Assembly (NCBI RefSeq): GCF_016806125.1
Contig: NZ_CP047170.1
Span: 372,001-436,000, forward strand
Reading direction: 5' to 3'
Origin: Ponticoccus alexandrii
GTDB taxonomy: Bacteria; Pseudomonadota; Alphaproteobacteria; Rhodobacterales; Rhodobacteraceae
Length of the DNA: 64,000 nt
How positions within the stretch are numbered: position 1 is the first letter of the stretch; each line of letters begins with the position of its first letter. Under the pieces are notes generated by a model. That model had not been told where the DNA came from. It did not search any database and saw only the letters and a list, made by a program, of their open reading frames with translations. Positions 46,558 to 55,313 of the stretch are shown one piece after another. The translations under genes and the position numbers were made by a program.

Positions 46558-46923
46558 GTGAGGAAATACGCAGCCAAGAAACACCGAGTAGCCTTTGCCA
46601 TCGGCGATGCCCGAGGGGTCAGCCCCGGGCGCACCGCGGATGCCGGGGCCAAGCGGGGAGACATGATCATCATCGGGGGTGCGCGCGTGCTTGCCATGGG
46701 TGCGCAGCATGCGGGCCTTGCGATCGACCTGCCCACCCCCGCCCACGGCGCGGCCTGCGATATTGCAGGCCCGGGCCTGGCCGACAGGGGCGCGACCTTC
46801 AACGCTGCCCCGCTTGGCCGCAAGCTGTCTGGACGCGCGCCGGGGGGAGCCGCGATCGAAGTCCCGACCGATCTGATGGCCCTGTTTTGCGGCCCAATGC
46901 GCGAGGACGCAACGATCAGCTGA
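46558..46923 (+). pseudogene. Degraded PdxA-like (4-hydroxythreonine-4-phosphate dehydrogenase family) gene
   Basis: The 122-codon frame starts HRVAFAIGDARGVSPG, recalling the N-terminal IAIAMGDPAGISPE motif of PdxA, then has MIIIGGARVLAMGAQHAGL, like the VIGDARVL segment, and PLGRKLSGRAPGGAA, like the PLG...SAAGG stretch. The conserved metal and substrate residues of the remaining 200 aa are absent and the frame ends early. PdxA2-type enzymes act on phosphorylated tetronates and sit beside TRAP transporters, which fits this position between GntR and dctP. Confidence 0.5.
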
Positions 46924-46982
46924 TCAACAGCTGACACTTCGACCGGCGGCAACCGCCGCCACAAACCAAGGGAGGAAAACCA

Positions 46983-47966
46983 TTGAAACTCAAAAGCGCG
47001 TTCTTCGGCGCCGCCGCACTGGCCATGATGTCCGGTGCCGCCACGGCTCAGGAAGAGATCATCTTCGGCCTCAGCGCGGCCACCGGCTCGCTTCAGCAGC
47101 AAACGGCAAGCGAATTCGCCCGCCGCGCCAACGAGAAATTCGGCGACACCGCCGTGGTGAAGGTCTTTGACAGCTCGCAGCTGGGCAAGGACAAGGACAT
47201 GCTCCAGAAGATCAAGCTGGGCACCATGCACCTGACCCTGCCCTCTTCGACCATGCCCGAGATCGCGCCGGAATACGCGATCTTCGATCTGCCGTTCCTT
47301 GTCGCCGACCGCGAGCATCTGGCCCGCATCGACGAGACCTTCTTCAAGGACGTGCTGGTCCCCGCCGCCGAAGCGCAGGGCTATCGCCCGCTGGCTGTCT
47401 GGGAGAACGGCTTTCGCCAGATCACCAACAACGAACGGCCGATCAACACCCCCGCCGATCTCGAAGGTCTGAAGATCCGCACGCCGAATTCCTCGTGGCG
47501 TGTGGCGATGTTCAGCGAATACGGCGCCAACCCGACGCCGATGTCCTTTTCCGAGGTCTTCGTGGCGCTTCAGACTGGCGTCATCGACGGGCAGGAGAAC
47601 CCGCTGACCAACATCGCCGGGGGCAAGCTGAACGAGGTGCAGAAATACCTGTCCATGTCCGGTCACGTCTACTCGCCCGCCTACCCGACCGTGGGGGTTG
47701 CGGCCTTCGAGAAGCTCGACCCGGAAATCCAGCAGGTGCTGGCCGAGACCGCGCAAGAGGTTGCGCTCTGGGCGCGTGAGCAAGGGGCCGAACAGGACGG
47801 TGCTCTGCTCGAAGAACTCGAGGCCGGTGGCATGGAGGTCAACACCGCAGACCGCGCCGCTTTTGTCGAAGCCTCTGCACCGCTCTACGAAAAGTTCGCG
47901 GAAGAGGTCGAGAACGGACAGGCGATGATCGACCAGGTCCTGTCGCTGGCCGACGGCGACTCGTGA
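46983..47966 (+). CDS. TRAP transporter substrate-binding protein (DctP family)
   Basis: 327 aa, TTG start with GGGAGGA upstream. The signal peptide is MKLKSAFFGAAALAMMSG with cleavage after ATA-Q. The body is DctP/TAXI-like: KVFDSSQLGKDKDMLQKIKL, LGTMHLTLPSSTMPEIAPE, LKIRTPNSSWRVAMF (binding Arg) and DGQENPLTNI. It binds a carboxylate ligand in the periplasm for the DctQM membrane pair. The exact ligand is unknown. A strong hairpin follows and may set a high binding protein to permease ratio. Confidence 0.93.
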   Translation: MKLKSAFFGAAALAMMSGAATAQEEIIFGLSAATGSLQQQTASEFARRANEKFGDTAVVKVFDSSQLGKDKDMLQKIKLGTMHLTLPSSTMPEIAPEYAIFDLPFLVADREHLARIDETFFKDVLVPAAEAQGYRPLAVWENGFRQITNNERPINTPADLEGLKIRTPNSSWRVAMFSEYGANPTPMSFSEVFVALQTGVIDGQENPLTNIAGGKLNEVQKYLSMSGHVYSPAYPTVGVAAFEKLDPEIQQVLAETAQEVALWAREQGAEQDGALLEELEAGGMEVNTADRAAFVEASAPLYEKFAEEVENGQAMIDQVLSLADGDS

Positions 47967-47979
47967 TCTGAACAGACCG

Positions 47980-48013
47980 AAAGAGGCGCATCGCGGGCGT
48001 GATGCGCCTCTTT
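47980..48013 (+). terminator. Hairpin between dctP and dctQ
   Basis: AAAGAGGCGCATC (47980-47992), 8-nt loop, GATGCGCCTCTTT (48001-48013). The 13-bp stem ends in TTT, so it is a partial terminator or mRNA-stabilising structure within the operon. Confidence 0.7.
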
Positions 48014-48048
48014 CTCATCCTGACCCTTTGCCAAACCGGGACCGTTCA

Positions 48049-48615
48049 ATGCTCGACCGCGTCATTCATTGGCTCGACCTCTTCCTGCAACTCTTCACCG
48101 TCTCGCTGATCGTCATTCTGGCCATCATCGTTCTGCTGGCCGTCGGCTTTCGCTATTCGGGCAATTCGCTGATCTGGTACGACGAGGTCGCGGTGCTTTT
48201 GCTGGCCTGGATCACCTTCAGCGGCGCCGCGCTGGCCGTGCTGCGCAATGCGCATCTGGGATTCAACGGGCTGATGTTCGGCCTGCTGCTGCCCGGACGC
48301 ATCGCCCTGTTCTGGCTGGTCGAGGCGATCTTCTTCGCCATCTTCGCCGTCACGCTCTGGGCGGGCTGGACGATCCTCGGCATCTTCGGCAACGAAACCA
48401 TGACGACCCTGCGGTTCGTCCCGCGGACCTTCGTGCAGGGCATCCTGCCGGTCAGCGCGGCGCTGATCCTGCTGGGTCGCGGCCTGACCCTGCCCGGGCG
48501 CCTGACCGAGGTCCGGTCGGGCATCGACCCGGAAACCCGCGAAATCCAGCATGAAATCGCCCGCGCAGAGGCGGAACTGGCGCGCAGCCGCGCAGGCACG
48601 GAGACCAACACATGA
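48049..48615 (+). CDS. TRAP transporter small permease (DctQ family)
   Basis: 188 aa from ATG 48049 (an upstream TTG at 48028 is in frame). Four hydrophobic segments, with the DctQ motif YDEVAVLLLAWITFSGAALA and RNAHLGFNGL between helices 2 and 3. It anchors the large permease in the inner membrane. The C-terminal tail is charged. Overlaps dctM by 4 bp. Confidence 0.9.
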   Translation: MLDRVIHWLDLFLQLFTVSLIVILAIIVLLAVGFRYSGNSLIWYDEVAVLLLAWITFSGAALAVLRNAHLGFNGLMFGLLLPGRIALFWLVEAIFFAIFAVTLWAGWTILGIFGNETMTTLRFVPRTFVQGILPVSAALILLGRGLTLPGRLTEVRSGIDPETREIQHEIARAEAELARSRAGTETNT

Positions 48616-49898
48616 CCGAGGCCCTGATCCTTCTGTCGATGTTCCTGATGATCGGGATCGGCGTGCCCATCGCGGTGGCGATCCTCGGATCGGCGCTGAT
48701 CGGCGTCTTCATCCTGAACGGGCACCTCGGCTTCCTGAACGCGGCGCTCTCGCTTTATGACGGCGCGACCAGCTTTCCGCTGATCGCCATCCCGCTCTTC
48801 ATCCTTGCGGGCGCGCTGATGAACACCGGCGGCATCTCGACCCGGCTGATCGCTTTCGTCTCGGCGCTGATCGGCTTCGTGCGGGGCGGGCTGGCCATGG
48901 TCAACGTGGGCGTCTCGCTGTTCTTCGCGGAGATCTCCGGCTCTGCCGTGGCGGATGTGGCGGCGACCGGATCGGTCCTGATCCCGGCGATGAAGAAGAA
49001 GGGCTATACGCCCCGCTTCGCGGCAGCGCTGACATCCTCCACCGCGTCGCTGGCCATCATCATCCCGCCCTCGATCCCGATGATCCTGTATGGCGCGCTG
49101 TCCGATACCTCGATCGTGAAGCTCTTCGTGGCCGGTATCGTGCCGGGCCTGATCGGGGCGTTCCTGCTCATGGCGCTCAGCTACTATTTCGCCGTGCGCT
49201 ACGACCTGCCGCGCGAGGATGGCTTCAGCCTGTGCCGGTTGTGGCAGGCGACCAAGGACGCGATCTGGGCGCTGATCCTGCCGGTCCTCATCCTTGGCGG
49301 TATCTTTGGCGGCATCGTGACCGCGACCGAGGGCGCGGGTCTTGCGGTGCTGGCGGCGCTGCTGATCGGCGGGTTCATCTACCGCGAGCTGAGTTTCGGC
49401 AAGCTGTACCATGCGCTGGTCGACGGCGTGAACCAGACGGCGGTCGTGATGCTGCTGGTGGCCTCCTCGGCGGTGCTGGGTCTCTACCTGACCGAGACGG
49501 AACTGCCGCAGCGGTTGGCGCAGGGGATCACGGGCATCACCACGAACCCCCTGGCGGTCCTGATGATCATCAACGTCTTCCTGCTGTTCGTGGGCATGGT
49601 CCTGCACGGGGCGGCGGCGATCATCCTGACGGTGCCGATCTTCATGCCGCTGGTGAACCAGCTGGGCATCGATCCGATCCAGTTCGGCATCCTGCTGACG
49701 CTCAACATCGCGCTGGGTCAGCAGACCCCGCCGGTGGCAAGCGTGCTGGTCACCGCCTGTTCCATCGCCAAGACCGATGTCTGGAGCACGACACGCACCA
49801 ACCTGCCCTTCATCGGGGTGCTTGTGCTGGTGCTGTTGCTGGTCACCTACGTGCCTGCGGTGTCCCTGTCTCTGGTGGATGTGTTCTATGGTCCATAA
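48612..49898 (+). CDS. TRAP transporter large permease (DctM family)
   Basis: 428 aa with about 12 membrane helices. DctM signatures are GVPIAVAILGSALIGVF, SEISGSA-type FFAEISGSAVADVAATGSVL, IIPPSIPMILYGALSDTS and HGAAAIILTVPIFMPLVNQL. Forms the Na+-coupled transport channel with the preceding DctQ and periplasmic DctP. Confidence 0.93.
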   Translation: MTEALILLSMFLMIGIGVPIAVAILGSALIGVFILNGHLGFLNAALSLYDGATSFPLIAIPLFILAGALMNTGGISTRLIAFVSALIGFVRGGLAMVNVGVSLFFAEISGSAVADVAATGSVLIPAMKKKGYTPRFAAALTSSTASLAIIIPPSIPMILYGALSDTSIVKLFVAGIVPGLIGAFLLMALSYYFAVRYDLPREDGFSLCRLWQATKDAIWALILPVLILGGIFGGIVTATEGAGLAVLAALLIGGFIYRELSFGKLYHALVDGVNQTAVVMLLVASSAVLGLYLTETELPQRLAQGITGITTNPLAVLMIINVFLLFVGMVLHGAAAIILTVPIFMPLVNQLGIDPIQFGILLTLNIALGQQTPPVASVLVTACSIAKTDVWSTTRTNLPFIGVLVLVLLLVTYVPAVSLSLVDVFYGP

Positions 49899-49959
49899 CA
49901 CCTGCCCGTGCTGCGGGGAGATGGTCGGGTAAGCAATACGAAACAGGCAATTGGCGACA

Positions 49960-50240
49960 TTGGCGTCGAGCTAACGGGCACCCGGCGCTGGTCCCGCCAC
50001 CCCGCATCCGCAGGGTGATCGGCCACGTGTCTGCCGCAGCGGGCCGGTCGTGCTTGATGCCGCTGGTGAAATGTTGGCCAGACCGGTTTGCCCATTTGCG
50101 TATCATGTCCCGGCTTACGCCCACGCCCCGCTTGGCAAGCTGATCCTCCACATCAGCCCTATCGAGAGCGAACCGCTGATATGCCCAAACCCCGTAGGCA
50201 ACGGCTTCACGGCGGAAACGGTCGCTTTTTAAGGGGCGGC
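49960..50240 (-). pseudogene. IS6-family transposase remnant
   Basis: On the minus strand the segment FRREAVAYGVWAYQRFALDR, then DVEDQLAKRGVGVSRDMIRK and HDRPAAADTW matches the N-terminal part of IS6/IS26-like transposases (dimerisation and HTH region, up to the start of the DDE domain). The remainder, including the catalytic Asp and Glu, is missing. Confidence 0.6.
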
Positions 50241-50369
50241 ATCTCGGCTGGAGTATTCATGGTGACCGGTTAGACCGCCTGTGGAACCACTGCCAGTTGG
50301 CAATCCTGAACTGAGCTTCGTCTCATGATGGATATGAAGATCCATAACTCGAAGTTCGTTACGATCGTT

Positions 50370-50545
50370 TAAACGGGTTGCAGTCTCTTGCGGATCTGCC
50401 AGAGCGAGAGGAATTGGAGGATGTGGGGCTGGCAACAGGGTAGCACCGTGAGTGGAGGGGGTCTTGGGCAGTCTGGGCCGGCGTGACCGTACATCGCGGG
50501 CTTGAAGGTCTTCAGGCGGTTGAACCGGCCCCTGCCGCACAGATT
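50370..50545 (-). pseudogene. Possible ISL3-type transposase C-terminal remnant
   Basis: On the minus strand about 50540-50478 encodes FNRLKTFKPAMYGHAG, resembling the VNRLKxLKRxMYGRAGF end of ISL3-family transposases; the rest is out of frame or unrelated. Weak, single-motif support. Confidence 0.35.
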
Positions 50546-50991
50546 GATGCGGAACCTCCTCGGAACCCTAGTCTATATCGTCGTAACGATCACAAGCACG
50601 CGTATCCCGGATCCTGAAGCTGTCGAGATACGCACGACGCGAAGACGACCATGACCGGGTGCGCGATCAGGCAAGCGGCCGCGTTTTATACGCTGTACCG
50701 GGGTATCAAGTGGCTGCGCATGCATTGCCAGGACTATATAGCTGCCTACTGCGACCGGATCAGCGCAGGTCTTGCGATGCTTGAGGTCCTCCGGCAGAAC
50801 GGTGACACGAAGGTCAGCGTGGAGAGATGATCCCGATCCTTGGCCACCTCGACTTTGGAAGTGGTATCCGCTCCATCGGCGCAACGGTACGCGAGCGGGT
50901 CATGGCCCTTGCGGTATGAGGTGCGTCATGCCTCGTGTTCGAGCGGCGGCAGAAATCGCGACGCGGCGGCGTTTGTCAAACGCTGACGATG
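50546..50991. other. Unrecognised intergenic sequence
   Basis: A 59-codon frame at 50651-50830 has no relatives I know. The stretch is probably part of the IS scar between the TRAP operon and the LysR gene. Confidence 0.4.
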
Positions 50992-51888
50992 TCAGGATGG
51001 TGTTGGCCTGACCACTCCGTATTCGCCGCAAAGGTCCGCGAGGACTGCGTGCAGGAGGGCGATGATTTCAGCGCGCGGCGCAGCTGTCCTTTCGACGATG
51101 CCGATCTGGCGGGTCACCTGCGGAACCCCGAAGGCCAGACGCATGATGTTGAGATCCTCTGGCTCCTGCAGGGCAACATGCGGCACCACCGATATGCCCA
51201 GACCTTGCCGCACGCCCGTGACGATCGATCCGATGGTGTCGATTTCGGCCACGTCATTGGTTACAACGCCGAGACGGGACAATTCGGTGTCGATCAGGTT
51301 CGCCAGCGGCACGGCGCTTCGGAAGCGGATGTAGGGCCGGGTGTTCAGAAGTTCGATTGGATCATTCGCTTTCATGCCGCGTGGCATGATCAGCCAGAGC
51401 GGTTCACGCAGGAAAGGACTCCAGCGCAGGGTGTTGGGAATGCCGAGGTGTTCCGCGACGATGGCGGCATCGAGCCGCCCCGCAGCCACATCCCCGATGA
51501 GCGTGGAAGAGAGCGAGACCCGCAAGTTCGGCTTGAGATCCGGATAGCGGTGGCGCATCTGCACCAGCGCGCGGGGCAGCAGGTTTAGCGCGCTTGACCG
51601 GACCGACCCCAGCATCAGCGTGCCTGCGATCTGGTCGCCCCGCAGGCTGGCCTTGGTGTCCTCTTCGCGGCGGAGAATATCCCTTGCCATTTCAATGACC
51701 TGCAATCCGCCGGGCGTGACCTTGGGTGGGCGGGAGCTGCGATCAAAGATGGTCACACGCAGTTCGTCCTCCAGCGCGTGAACCTGCTGGCTGACGGCCG
51801 AGGGCGTCAGCCCGACCACGTCCGCCGCCTGGGCGAAGGTGCCATGGGAATGGATGGCCAGAAGGGTCTTGAGTTGCCGCGTGTCCAT
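50992..51888 (-). CDS. LysR-family transcriptional regulator
   Basis: 298 aa from ATG 51888. The N-terminal HTH is LKTLLAIHSHGTFAQAADVV, GLTPSAVSQQVHALEDEL; the effector domain starts near IAGTLMLGSVRSSALNLLPR. Divergent from the hydroxyacid dehydrogenase-RraA-TctCBA operon, which it most likely activates in response to the transported acid or a metabolite. Confidence 0.92.
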   Translation of the reverse strand: MDTRQLKTLLAIHSHGTFAQAADVVGLTPSAVSQQVHALEDELRVTIFDRSSRPPKVTPGGLQVIEMARDILRREEDTKASLRGDQIAGTLMLGSVRSSALNLLPRALVQMRHRYPDLKPNLRVSLSSTLIGDVAAGRLDAAIVAEHLGIPNTLRWSPFLREPLWLIMPRGMKANDPIELLNTRPYIRFRSAVPLANLIDTELSRLGVVTNDVAEIDTIGSIVTGVRQGLGISVVPHVALQEPEDLNIMRLAFGVPQVTRQIGIVERTAAPRAEIIALLHAVLADLCGEYGVVRPTPS

Positions 51889-51900
51889 CAACAAATCCAG

Positions 51901-51924
51901 TTTTGCTAAATCTAATAAGCAGAA
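51901..51924. promoter_or_regulatory. LysR-type box
   Basis: TTTTGCTAAATCTAATAAGC continues AGAA: TGCT (51904-51907) and AGCA (51918-51921) form an interrupted palindrome within a T-N11-A arrangement, 12 bp upstream of the LysR start in the divergent region. Confidence 0.5.
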
Positions 51925-52076
51925 TTAGGCGCTTTTGTGAAGCCATTCTTGGCGATACGGTTTCCACCCAAGGAGGACACCCATAGCCGGTTCGGGAGAC
52001 CGCTGTGGGCCAATCGAAAAACAGAGACACGAAATGGCGCGCCCCGAGGATTCGGGACGCTGTGGAGACATGTGCG

Positions 52077-53087
52077 ATGAGCAAGACAATCCTCGTTACG
52101 GGGCCTGACCTCGATCCGTCCGCCGCCCAGCTGGTTGCGGATCACGGGTATGAGACGGTGCATACCCCGGCCTATGCCGACAGCGCGGTGATTTCCGAGT
52201 TTCTTCAGAAGACCCGGGCCGAGGGGATTGTGTCGCGCATGGGCCGTCTGGATGCCGGCGTCATGGATACGGCCCCGCAGCTCAGGGTGATCTCGAAGCA
52301 TGGCGTCGGGGTCGACAATATCGACATTCAGGCCGCAGCCGACCGGGGCATCCCGGTGCTGGTCGCGACCGGGGCCAATGCGATTTCCGTAGCCGAACAT
52401 GCGATTGCGCTGCTGCTGGCGACGGCCAAGCGGATCCTGCCGCTGGATGCCGGCCTGCGGGCTGGCCGTTGGGAAAAGCCGGGGTTTTCGGGGCACGAGA
52501 TTGCCGGATCGACCCTGGGCCTGATCGGCATGGGCGCGATTGCGCAGGCCACGGGCCGGATGGCCAAAGGTCTGGGCCTGCGCCTCGTGGGCTACGACCC
52601 ATATGCGCCCGACAGCGTCTTTGACGAGCTGGGCGTGACCCGTTGCAGCACTGTCGAGGAGATGCTGCCCCAATCCAATTTCGTCTCGCTGCATTGCCCG
52701 CTGACCGACCAGACGCGCGGCCTGTTGAACGCCGCCAGCATCGCGCAGATGCCCGAGGGGGCCTATGTCATCAACACCGCACGCGGCGGGTTGATCGACG
52801 AGCCTGCCCTGGTTGCCGCGATCCGCTCGGGCCATCTGGCCGGGGCCGGTCTGGATACCTTTGCGTCCGAGCCGCCCGCCGCCGACCATCCGTTCTTTGA
52901 CGTGCCGGAAATCGTGCTCACCCCGCATATCGGCGGCGTCACCCGCCAGGCGGGGGCGCGGGTCGGCGTCGATGCCGTGCGCGGGATCTTCCAGATCCTC
53001 GACGGGCAGCCCGTTGCCCCCGAACGCATCATCAATCGAAAATTGCTGGCCGCCGCACAGGCCGAGCCGGCCACGATGGAGAAATAG
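52077..53087 (+). CDS. D-2-hydroxyacid dehydrogenase (3-phosphoglycerate dehydrogenase-like)
   Basis: 336 aa from ATG 52077. NAD-binding motif GLIGMGAIAQATGRMAKGL; catalytic Arg in NTARGGLIDE, acid in SEPPAAD, His in LTPHIGGVTRQA. It probably oxidises a 2-hydroxy acid brought in by the TctCBA transporter to a 2-oxo acid that the RraA-like aldolase can then cleave. The substrate is not determinable from sequence. The RraA-like gene follows after 2 bp. Confidence 0.9.
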   Translation: MSKTILVTGPDLDPSAAQLVADHGYETVHTPAYADSAVISEFLQKTRAEGIVSRMGRLDAGVMDTAPQLRVISKHGVGVDNIDIQAAADRGIPVLVATGANAISVAEHAIALLLATAKRILPLDAGLRAGRWEKPGFSGHEIAGSTLGLIGMGAIAQATGRMAKGLGLRLVGYDPYAPDSVFDELGVTRCSTVEEMLPQSNFVSLHCPLTDQTRGLLNAASIAQMPEGAYVINTARGGLIDEPALVAAIRSGHLAGAGLDTFASEPPAADHPFFDVPEIVLTPHIGGVTRQAGARVGVDAVRGIFQILDGQPVAPERIINRKLLAAAQAEPATMEK

Positions 53088-53089
53088 CC

Positions 53090-53770
53090 ATGACCACCGG
53101 GTTCCGTATCCTCAAACGCGACCGCATCGCCGCCCCCGAGATCGTCGCCGAATTCGCCAAGCTGCCGGTCGCCAACGTGTCCGACAGCATGTCGCGCATG
53201 ACGGCCGCCGGATCGCGCCTGCGCCCGATGCACACATCCGGTGGCATGGCGGGCGTCGCCCTGACCGTCAAGGCGCGCCCCGGCGACAACCTGATGCTGC
53301 ACGCGGCCATCGACCGGGCCGTGCCCGGCGACGTGATCGTCGTCGATGCGGGCGGCGCGCTGGACAACGCGCTGATGGGCGAGCTGATGCTGGCCTATGC
53401 GATCAAGAAGGGCGTTGTCGGCTTTGTCATTGACGGCGCGATCCGCGATCTGGACAATTTCCGCGAAACCAACCTGCCGACCTGGGCGGCGGGCGTCACC
53501 CATCGCGGCCCTTACAAGGACGGCCCCGGAGAGGTGAACGTGCCCATCGCCATCGACGGCATGGTAATCCATCCCGGCGACATCGTCATCGGCGACAGCG
53601 ACGGTGTGCTCTGCGTGCCCATCGACGGGGCCGAGACGATCCTGAAAGCCACTCAGGACAAGTCTGCGAAAGAAATCAAGCAAATGGCAGACATCGAAGC
53701 CGGCACAAACGACCGGACCTGGGTCGACCGCGCGCTCAAGGAACGCGGCTGCGCCCTGCTCGACGACTGA
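53090..53770 (+). CDS. RraA-like protein (HMG/CHA aldolase family)
   Basis: 226 aa. Residues NVSDSMSRMTAAGSRLRPMH and the cluster VIVVDAGGALDNALMGELML, GFVIDGAIRDLDNFRE are those of RraA-fold 4-hydroxy-4-methyl-2-oxoglutarate/4-carboxy-4-hydroxy-2-oxoadipate aldolases and oxaloacetate decarboxylases, where GAIRD holds the substrate Arg and metal Asp. The metabolic context favours a catabolic lyase over an RNase E regulator. Confidence 0.88.
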   Translation: MTTGFRILKRDRIAAPEIVAEFAKLPVANVSDSMSRMTAAGSRLRPMHTSGGMAGVALTVKARPGDNLMLHAAIDRAVPGDVIVVDAGGALDNALMGELMLAYAIKKGVVGFVIDGAIRDLDNFRETNLPTWAAGVTHRGPYKDGPGEVNVPIAIDGMVIHPGDIVIGDSDGVLCVPIDGAETILKATQDKSAKEIKQMADIEAGTNDRTWVDRALKERGCALLDD

Positions 53771-53797
53771 AACAACCGCATGAAACGGAGGAGTAAC

Positions 53798-54751
53798 ATG
53801 ATCAACATCTTCAAGAAAACCGCCATCGCAGGTGCGATGATCCTGTCTGCAGGGGCGGCGCTGGCCGAATATCCCGAAAAGCCCATCGAAGTGATCGTCG
53901 GCTATTCCGCCGGTGGCGGTACCGATGTGATGGCCCGCACCGCGGCGCCCTTCATCGAGAAGTACCTTGGCGAGGGCGCCAGCCTTGTCGTCAAGAACAT
54001 GCCCGGCGCCTCGGGCCAGATCGGCGTGACCGAAGCGGCCAATGCCGATCCCGACGGCTACACGCTGGGCACCTTCAACCTGCCGGGCATGATGGCCCGC
54101 ACCATCGACCGCGAGGCCGGCTACGACCGCGACAGCTTTACCTACCTGGCCAACGTGGTGAACGATCCTAACGTCATCGTCACCTCCAAGCGCAGTGGTC
54201 TCGACACGCTGGACAAGCTGCTGGAAGAGGCCAAGGCCAATCCCCTCGCGATCACCGTCGGCATGTCGAGCCTCGGCGGCGACGATCACTTCGCCCTGAT
54301 CAAACTGCAGCAGGCCACCGATACCGAGTTCACCATCGTCCCGTTCAAGGGCTCGGCCCCGGCACGGACCGCACTGCTGGGCGGCCATGTCGCCATGGGC
54401 ATCCTGAACATCTCGGAAGTGGCGGAATTCCAGGACCAGCTGAACGTGCTGGGCGTCGCGACCAGGGAGCGTTCGGAATTCGCGCCCGACCTGCCGACCT
54501 TCCAGGAACAGGGGCTGGACCTCGTCAACGGCTCCATGCGCGGCTTCATCGCGCCCGCCGGTCTGCCCGAGGACGTGCAGGCCAAGCTGATCGACGCCTT
54601 CTCGCAGCTGTCCGACGATCAGGAATTCCTCGATGCCATGGCCGCGACCGCCAACCCGGTCGAAGTTGTGACCGGCGAGGAGTTCAAGCAGCTGACCTCG
54701 GACCTCTACGACCTCGCCAACAGCGTGTGGCAGACCACCCCCTGGAACTGA
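53798..54751 (+). CDS. tctC: Tripartite tricarboxylate transporter substrate-binding protein (TctC family)
   Basis: 317 aa from ATG 53798, preceded by GGAGG. Signal peptide MINIFKKTAIAGAMILSA with cleavage after ALA. TctC body: YPEKPIEVIVGYSAGGGTDV, VVKNMPGASGQIG and FAPDLPTFQEQGLDL. Binds a carboxylic acid in the periplasm for the TctAB membrane complex. An upstream in-frame ATG (53780) is less likely. Confidence 0.93.
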   Translation: MINIFKKTAIAGAMILSAGAALAEYPEKPIEVIVGYSAGGGTDVMARTAAPFIEKYLGEGASLVVKNMPGASGQIGVTEAANADPDGYTLGTFNLPGMMARTIDREAGYDRDSFTYLANVVNDPNVIVTSKRSGLDTLDKLLEEAKANPLAITVGMSSLGGDDHFALIKLQQATDTEFTIVPFKGSAPARTALLGGHVAMGILNISEVAEFQDQLNVLGVATRERSEFAPDLPTFQEQGLDLVNGSMRGFIAPAGLPEDVQAKLIDAFSQLSDDQEFLDAMAATANPVEVVTGEEFKQLTSDLYDLANSVWQTTPWN

Positions 54752-54848
54752 GGCCATGTGCGTGAGGGGGGAGAGCCCCCCTCATGCCACCCAGTCGCCG
54801 AGGGCCTCGTCCCTCAGACCTCTCACCCCTCATACCGAAGGCAATCCC

Positions 54849-55310
54849 ATGCCCGAGAGCCGTAATTCCTGCCTGACAAGGCCCGAGACCCTGACTGCGA
54901 TCGGCATCATCGTGGTCGCCGCCGGGTTCCTTGTTCCAACCTTTGATTTGCGCGCGATTTCCGCGCTGCTGCCCGCCGCCATGCTGATCGGCCTGATCGT
55001 GCTGTCGGTGTTCCTCTTGCTTGCCGATCAGCGCAAGGCCAGCGCCGGCGAAGACGCCGCGCCCATGACCACATCGCCCAAGCGGGTGATCGGGGCCTTC
55101 CTGATGATCGTCAGCTACGCGCTGGCCTGCGATTTCGTCGGCTTCTACATCAGCACCGCCGTGACGATCCCGCTGGTCGCGTGGACCTTTGGCTATCGCA
55201 GCCCTGTTGGCCTGCTGATCGCGACCGTGATCGTCGTCGGCACGATCTGGGCGATCTTTGATTTCGGGATGTCGCAGGACTTCCCCACCGGCCGTCTCTG
55301 GGGGCGTTGA
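54849..55310 (+). CDS. tctB: Tripartite tricarboxylate transporter small membrane subunit (TctB family)
   Basis: 153 aa with four hydrophobic segments (TAIGIIVVAAGFLVPTFDL, LLPAAMLIGLIVLSVFLL, VIGAFLMIVSYALACDFVGF, VGLLIATVIVVGTIWAIFDF), the usual TctB size and topology. ATG 54849 is chosen as the start. Three bases separate its stop from tctA. Confidence 0.88.
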   Translation: MPESRNSCLTRPETLTAIGIIVVAAGFLVPTFDLRAISALLPAAMLIGLIVLSVFLLLADQRKASAGEDAAPMTTSPKRVIGAFLMIVSYALACDFVGFYISTAVTIPLVAWTFGYRSPVGLLIATVIVVGTIWAIFDFGMSQDFPTGRLWGR

Positions 55311-55313
55311 ACC

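Noticed and set aside
50935-51588. 217-codon frame on the plus strand opposite the LysR gene
   Set aside because: Antisense shadow of the LysR gene; its protein shows no domain.
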